From Saccharopolyspora_D taberi (GTDB lineage Bacteria; Actinomycetota; Actinomycetes; Mycobacteriales; Pseudonocardiaceae), in contig NZ_BAAAUX010000010.1 of the NCBI RefSeq assembly GCF_039534165.1, positions 62,001 through 126,000 on the forward strand: a stretch of DNA of 64,000 bases. Direction: 5' to 3'. Numbering within the stretch: the stretch's first letter is position 1; every line of letters starts with the position of its first letter. The position numbers were made by a program, and so were the translations under genes. Positions 61,171-64,000 of the stretch are shown here, piece by piece. The notes beneath the pieces are model-generated. The model saw nothing but the letters and a program-made list of their open reading frames with translations. It searched no databases and was not told the DNA's origin.

Positions 61171-61728
61171 GTGGCAGCCACCGACACCCGGGACCGCATC
61201 CTCGACGCGCTCCAGCGCATCCTGCTCCGCAAGGGCGCAGGTGCCGTGACGCTGGAGTCCGTCGCCGCCGAGGCGGGCGTCTCCAAGGGCGGGCTGCTCT
61301 ACCACTTCCGCTCGAAGCAGGCGATGCTGCAGGGCCTCACGCTGCGGCTGGACGAGGAGGCCGAGGCGGAGTTCGCGCAGGCCGCGCAGGACGGTGTCGA
61401 CGTCGTGCGGTACTTCCTGGAGACCTCGCTGCCGGGGTCGGACGAGGAGATGGCGCTGTACTGGTCGGTCATCGCCGCGCTGCGCAGCGCGGAGGGGCTG
61501 AACGAGGACGGCGCCCAGGTGCTGGCCAACGTCTTCGGCCGGTGGTCGACGGTGCTGACCGACTACGTCGGGGATCCGGTGCTGGCCGAGACGATCCGGC
61601 TGGTCGGCGACGGGCTGTACCTCAGCGCCCTGTCCGGCCTGCCGCACCCGGACCCGGACCTGCTGCAGAAGGTGTTTGACCGGCTGCTGAGCCAGGTCGC
61701 CGAGGCCCGGGAGGAGTGCGGGTCGTAG
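61171..61728 (+). CDS. TetR/AcrR-family repressor of the adjacent efflux pump
   Basis: 185 residues. HTH: RILDALQRILLRKGAGAVTL, ESVAAEAGVSKGGLLYHFRS, KQAML. The ligand-binding helical part follows, with a TetR_C-like FLETSLPGSDEEMALYWS. GTG 61171 lies 13 bp from the inner operator. The drug sensed is unknown. Confidence 0.92.
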   Translation: MAATDTRDRILDALQRILLRKGAGAVTLESVAAEAGVSKGGLLYHFRSKQAMLQGLTLRLDEEAEAEFAQAAQDGVDVVRYFLETSLPGSDEEMALYWSVIAALRSAEGLNEDGAQVLANVFGRWSTVLTDYVGDPVLAETIRLVGDGLYLSALSGLPHPDPDLLQKVFDRLLSQVAEAREECGS

Positions 61729-61760
61729 CGGGTCGCTTGGCGGAACCTCAAGCGGTTTCG

Positions 61761-62363
61761 CTAGATCCAGCCCTCTTCCCAGGCACGCCGGGCGGCCTCG
61801 TGCCGGGTGCTCACCGACAGCTTCGCCATCGCCGACGACAGGTAGTTCCGCACGGTGCCCTGCGCGAGGTGCACCTCCTCGGCGATGGACGCGATCGTGG
61901 CGCCGCTCTGCGTGTGCCGCAGCAGCTCCAGCTCCCGCTCGGTCAGCGGGCACGTCCCCGCGGTCAGGGCGCTGGCCGCGATCTCCGGATCGACGTAGCG
62001 CCCGCCGTCGCTGACGTCCCGCAGGATCGCGGCGAGCCGGGTCGCGGGCGTCGTCTTCGGCACGAACCCGCGCACGCCCGCGGCCAGCGCGCGCCGCAGC
62101 ACCCCCGGGCGCGCGTGCCGGGTGACCAGCACGATCGGCAGGTCTGACCGCTTGCGGATCTCGGCGGTGGCCTGCACACCGTCGAGCCCCGGCATCTCCA
62201 GGTCGAACACCGCCACGTCCGGCTCGTGCTCGGCCACCGCCCGCACCGCCGCCGCGCCGTCGCCGACCTGGGCGAGCACGGTGATGTCCGGCTCCAGGTC
62301 GAGCAGCGCCGCGAGGGCGCCGCGGATCAGGTCTTCGTCGTCGGCGAGCACCACCCGGATCAC
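61761..62363 (-). CDS. NarL/LuxR-type response regulator
   Basis: 200 residues. Receiver: VVLADDEDLIRG, phospho-acceptor in VAVFDLEMPGLDGVQ (Asp near 54), Thr in IVLVTRHA, Lys in FVPKTTPA. HTH: LTERELELLRHTQSGATIAS then VHLAQGTVRNYLSSAMAKLS. GTG 62363 overlaps the kinase stop (GTGA). This DesR-like arrangement with a divergent ABC transporter suggests control of the transporter. Confidence 0.94.
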   Translation of the reverse strand: MIRVVLADDEDLIRGALAALLDLEPDITVLAQVGDGAAAVRAVAEHEPDVAVFDLEMPGLDGVQATAEIRKRSDLPIVLVTRHARPGVLRRALAAGVRGFVPKTTPATRLAAILRDVSDGGRYVDPEIAASALTAGTCPLTERELELLRHTQSGATIASIAEEVHLAQGTVRNYLSSAMAKLSVSTRHEAARRAWEEGWI

Positions 62364-63589
62364 GTGCGCGGCCTCCCTGGTTCTCCGGCGAGTCCGACCA
62401 GTTCGAACCAGCCCTCGTGCTCGGCGGCCAGCACCTGACCACCGACGGTCGTGAAGCGGTCGCGCAGCCCGTCGATGCCCGAGCCCGCCGCACCGGTGCT
62501 GGGGCGGACGCCGTCGTTGCGCAGGACGACGCGCACCTGTCCGTCGTCGGCGGAGATCGTCAGCTCGCAGTGCTGGGCCCGGCTGTGCCGGAGGATGTTG
62601 GTCGCGCCCTCCCGCACCAGCGCGCCGAAGAGCGGCTCCAGCGGCGGCGCCACCGCGGTGACCGCTCCGTCCACTGTGGTCTTGATTCCGGCCGATTCCA
62701 GGATCTCCACCGCGTTGTCGAGTTCGGTCGCCAGCGTCGTGCGCCGGTACCCGTGCACCACGTCGCGGGTGTCCTTCAGCGCCTTCCTGGCCAGCTCGGC
62801 GATTTCGGCCGCCTGCGCGCGGGCGGCGGCGTCGTCCACGCCGACCAGCCGTTCGGCGAGCTCGCCCTTGAGCGCGATGGCCTGGAGGTGGTGGCCCTGG
62901 ATGTCGTGCAGGTCGGCGGCGAACCGCAGCCGCTCCTCGGCGACCGCGAGCTCTCCGGACACCGAACGCGCCCGGTCGAGTTCGAGCACCACGTCCCAGA
63001 TCCACGCCTGGAACAGCATCGCGAACGTCGTGATCGCGGTGACCGTTCCGCTGTAGACCAGGATGTTGATCAGCACGATCGCCTTGCCCAGCAGGATCAT
63101 CAGCCCCGTCGCGGCACCGCAGACGAGCAGGATCAGACCGACCGCGAGCGGGGCCCGGAAGCGGCGGGGCGCGGCGGCCACCAGGATCCCGGCCAGCCCG
63201 GCAGGGGGCAGCGTCCAGGTCAGGACGTTGACCGGGGAGAGCGAGACCGCGTAGACCAGCCCCGCGATGGACAGTGCGAAGACCGCGATCTGCTCGGCGG
63301 GGTGCTGTTCGCTTTGGCCGAGGCCGCGCATCATGCCCAGCGAGAACCGGAAACCCTCGACGCCCAGCACGATCAGGATCGCGAGCATGACCAGCGCGTG
63401 CGCCCCGTGGTAGGCGCCGGGTGCCGCGGCGACGATCGACTGGACCGTCGCGGCGACGGCGAACAGCGGCAGGGTCGGGACGATCACCCACCACGTGTAG
63501 CGGCGCAGCCGGGTGATGCGGCGGCTGTCGAACTCAGCCGGATCGGGCACCGCTGCAGCATCGGACACCACTACAGCATGGTCGATCAT
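62360..63589 (-). CDS. HisKA_3-type sensor histidine kinase
   Basis: 409 residues. Five or six membrane helices fill residues 30-180 (for example WWVIVPTLPLFAVAATVQS; AIVLINILVYSGTVTAITTF), then the dimerisation segment with the phospho-His in FAADLHDIQGHHLQAIALKG, and the ATPase part (VREGATNILRHSRAQHCELT; GAAGSGIDGLRDRF). It is like DesK, a membrane-state sensor. Coupled to the regulator by a 4-nt overlap. Confidence 0.93.
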   Translation of the reverse strand: MIDHAVVVSDAAAVPDPAEFDSRRITRLRRYTWWVIVPTLPLFAVAATVQSIVAAAPGAYHGAHALVMLAILIVLGVEGFRFSLGMMRGLGQSEQHPAEQIAVFALSIAGLVYAVSLSPVNVLTWTLPPAGLAGILVAAAPRRFRAPLAVGLILLVCGAATGLMILLGKAIVLINILVYSGTVTAITTFAMLFQAWIWDVVLELDRARSVSGELAVAEERLRFAADLHDIQGHHLQAIALKGELAERLVGVDDAAARAQAAEIAELARKALKDTRDVVHGYRRTTLATELDNAVEILESAGIKTTVDGAVTAVAPPLEPLFGALVREGATNILRHSRAQHCELTISADDGQVRVVLRNDGVRPSTGAAGSGIDGLRDRFTTVGGQVLAAEHEGWFELVGLAGEPGRPRT

Positions 63590-63623
63590 CGGCGGGGTGT
63601 CTGCTGACGGGCCTCACCGGTCG

Positions 63624-63641
63624 CGATGACATCCGTCATCG
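63624..63641. promoter_or_regulatory. Palindrome between the kinase and ABC genes, probable response-regulator site
   Basis: CGATGAC-ATCC-GTCATCG is a perfect 7-bp inverted repeat with a 4-bp spacer, 58 bp before the ABC-ATPase start. LuxR-type response regulators bind such repeats. Confidence 0.6.
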
Positions 63642-63698
63642 ATGCTGCTGACGGTTCGCTCTACCGGCGGGGACGCTGCCCGGGCGAGGCTTGCGGGC

Positions 63699-64000
63699 AT
63701 GACAGCACCAGTGATCGCGGTGAGCGGGCTGCGCTGCCGCTACGGCGAGTTCGAGGCGGTGCGCGGCATCGACTTCGAAGTGGGCCCGGGCGAGCTGTTC
63801 GCGCTGCTCGGCACCAACGGCGCGGGCAAGACGACGACGATGGAGACGGTGGAGGGGCACCGCAGGCCGGCAGCGGGCTCGGTGCGGGTGTTCGGCCGGG
63901 ATCCGTGGCAGGACCGCGCGCAGGTGCGCGGCCGGGTCGGGATCATGTTGCAGCGCAGCGGTTTCGCCGGTGACCTCACGGTCGCCGAGACGGTCGGGCT
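63699..64000 (+). CDS. ABC transporter ATP-binding protein, N-terminal part
   Basis: The first 100 residues, cut by the window end. VIAVSGLRCRYGEFEAVRGI, Walker A ALLGTNGAGKTTTMETVEGH, and the Q-loop VGIMLQRSGFAGDLTVAET are of the DrrA/YhaQ-like class of exporters. The truncated gene is followed presumably by a permease gene outside the window. With the two-component pair it fits a drug or lipid efflux module. Confidence 0.93.
   Translation, partial: MTAPVIAVSGLRCRYGEFEAVRGIDFEVGPGELFALLGTNGAGKTTTMETVEGHRRPAAGSVRVFGRDPWQDRAQVRGRVGIMLQRSGFAGDLTVAETVG

Overview
The window is from the chromosome of a high-GC actinomycete, most likely a member of the Pseudonocardiaceae (Saccharopolyspora or Amycolatopsis type). 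The evidence is very high third-position GC, many GTG starts and 4-nt GTGA/ATGA overlaps, a conservon (cvn) operon, a DprE2-type reductase, and a long block that matches the mycobacterial order mprA-mprB-pepD-moaB2-mscL-SAF protein-FmdB-FTHF cyclo-ligase-galU-moeA-rimJ. Genus is inference. No plasmid origin, prophage, IS element or CRISPR array is visible.

Layout. 1-675: end of an acetate-type sodium/solute symporter and its DUF485 partner. 1404-6326: four-gene conservon (sensor kinase, roadblock, DUF742, GTPase) with a 19-codon mini-ORF coupled to cvnB. 6387-9381: leftward GyrI-like protein, SAM methyltransferase, AlkZ-like glycosylase and ArsR regulator. 9466-12089: oxidoreductase, HpaI-type aldolase, DprE2-like reductase. 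12095-18296: membrane-anchored HTH protein, three secreted wall hydrolases or peptidases (M15-like, GH25, C39-like), a frameshifted secreted cyclophilin, a TrmB/LuxR regulator, an orphan Pycsar-type membrane effector and a GNAT enzyme. 18519-19281: SUKH-like gene and tRNA-Arg(CCU). 19427-24261: STAND NTPase facing a GT-B-like protein and a TPR-GGDEF diguanylate cyclase; between the last two lies a perfect 14-copy heptanucleotide array that could switch the frame of the downstream gene.

24311-27852: bluB, then two divergent groups of cysteine-free ribosomal proteins (L28, L33, S14, S18; and a CobW-like MRF protein, L31 type B, L32) around an intergenic region with a good and a weaker Zur-like box. 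This is the zinc-sparing ribosome-remodelling set. 28356-30530: a PEP-mutase/isocitrate-lyase-fold enzyme, an SBF-type transporter and a 70-residue secreted peptide, preceded by four phased AGTTCC-type repeats; this small cassette is unfamiliar to me. 30610-45507: envelope-stress system MprAB and its HtrA/PepD protease (sharing a 17-bp direct-repeat motif), with a DeoR-galT pair inserted, then moaB2, mscL, the SAF protein, fmdB, folate cyclo-ligase, galU, moeA, rimJ and sepX.

45617-64000: tRNA-Ala(CGC), a LAL-like regulator, a choline-to-glycine-betaine operon (aldehyde dehydrogenase, permease, choline oxidase), a Rieske ferredoxin, a GMC-oxidoreductase remnant and second permease, a LuxR regulator, lysine 6-aminotransferase, a TetR/MFS pair with a double palindromic operator, and a two-component system divergent from a truncated ABC-transporter ATPase.

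Non-coding repeats are a feature of the window: the heptamer array, a roughly 54-bp degenerate minisatellite next to mscL, a G-rich degenerate array near 56.7 kb, and in-frame repeats inside cvnA and pepD. Starts were chosen by ribosome-binding sites and overlaps and are less certain than stops.
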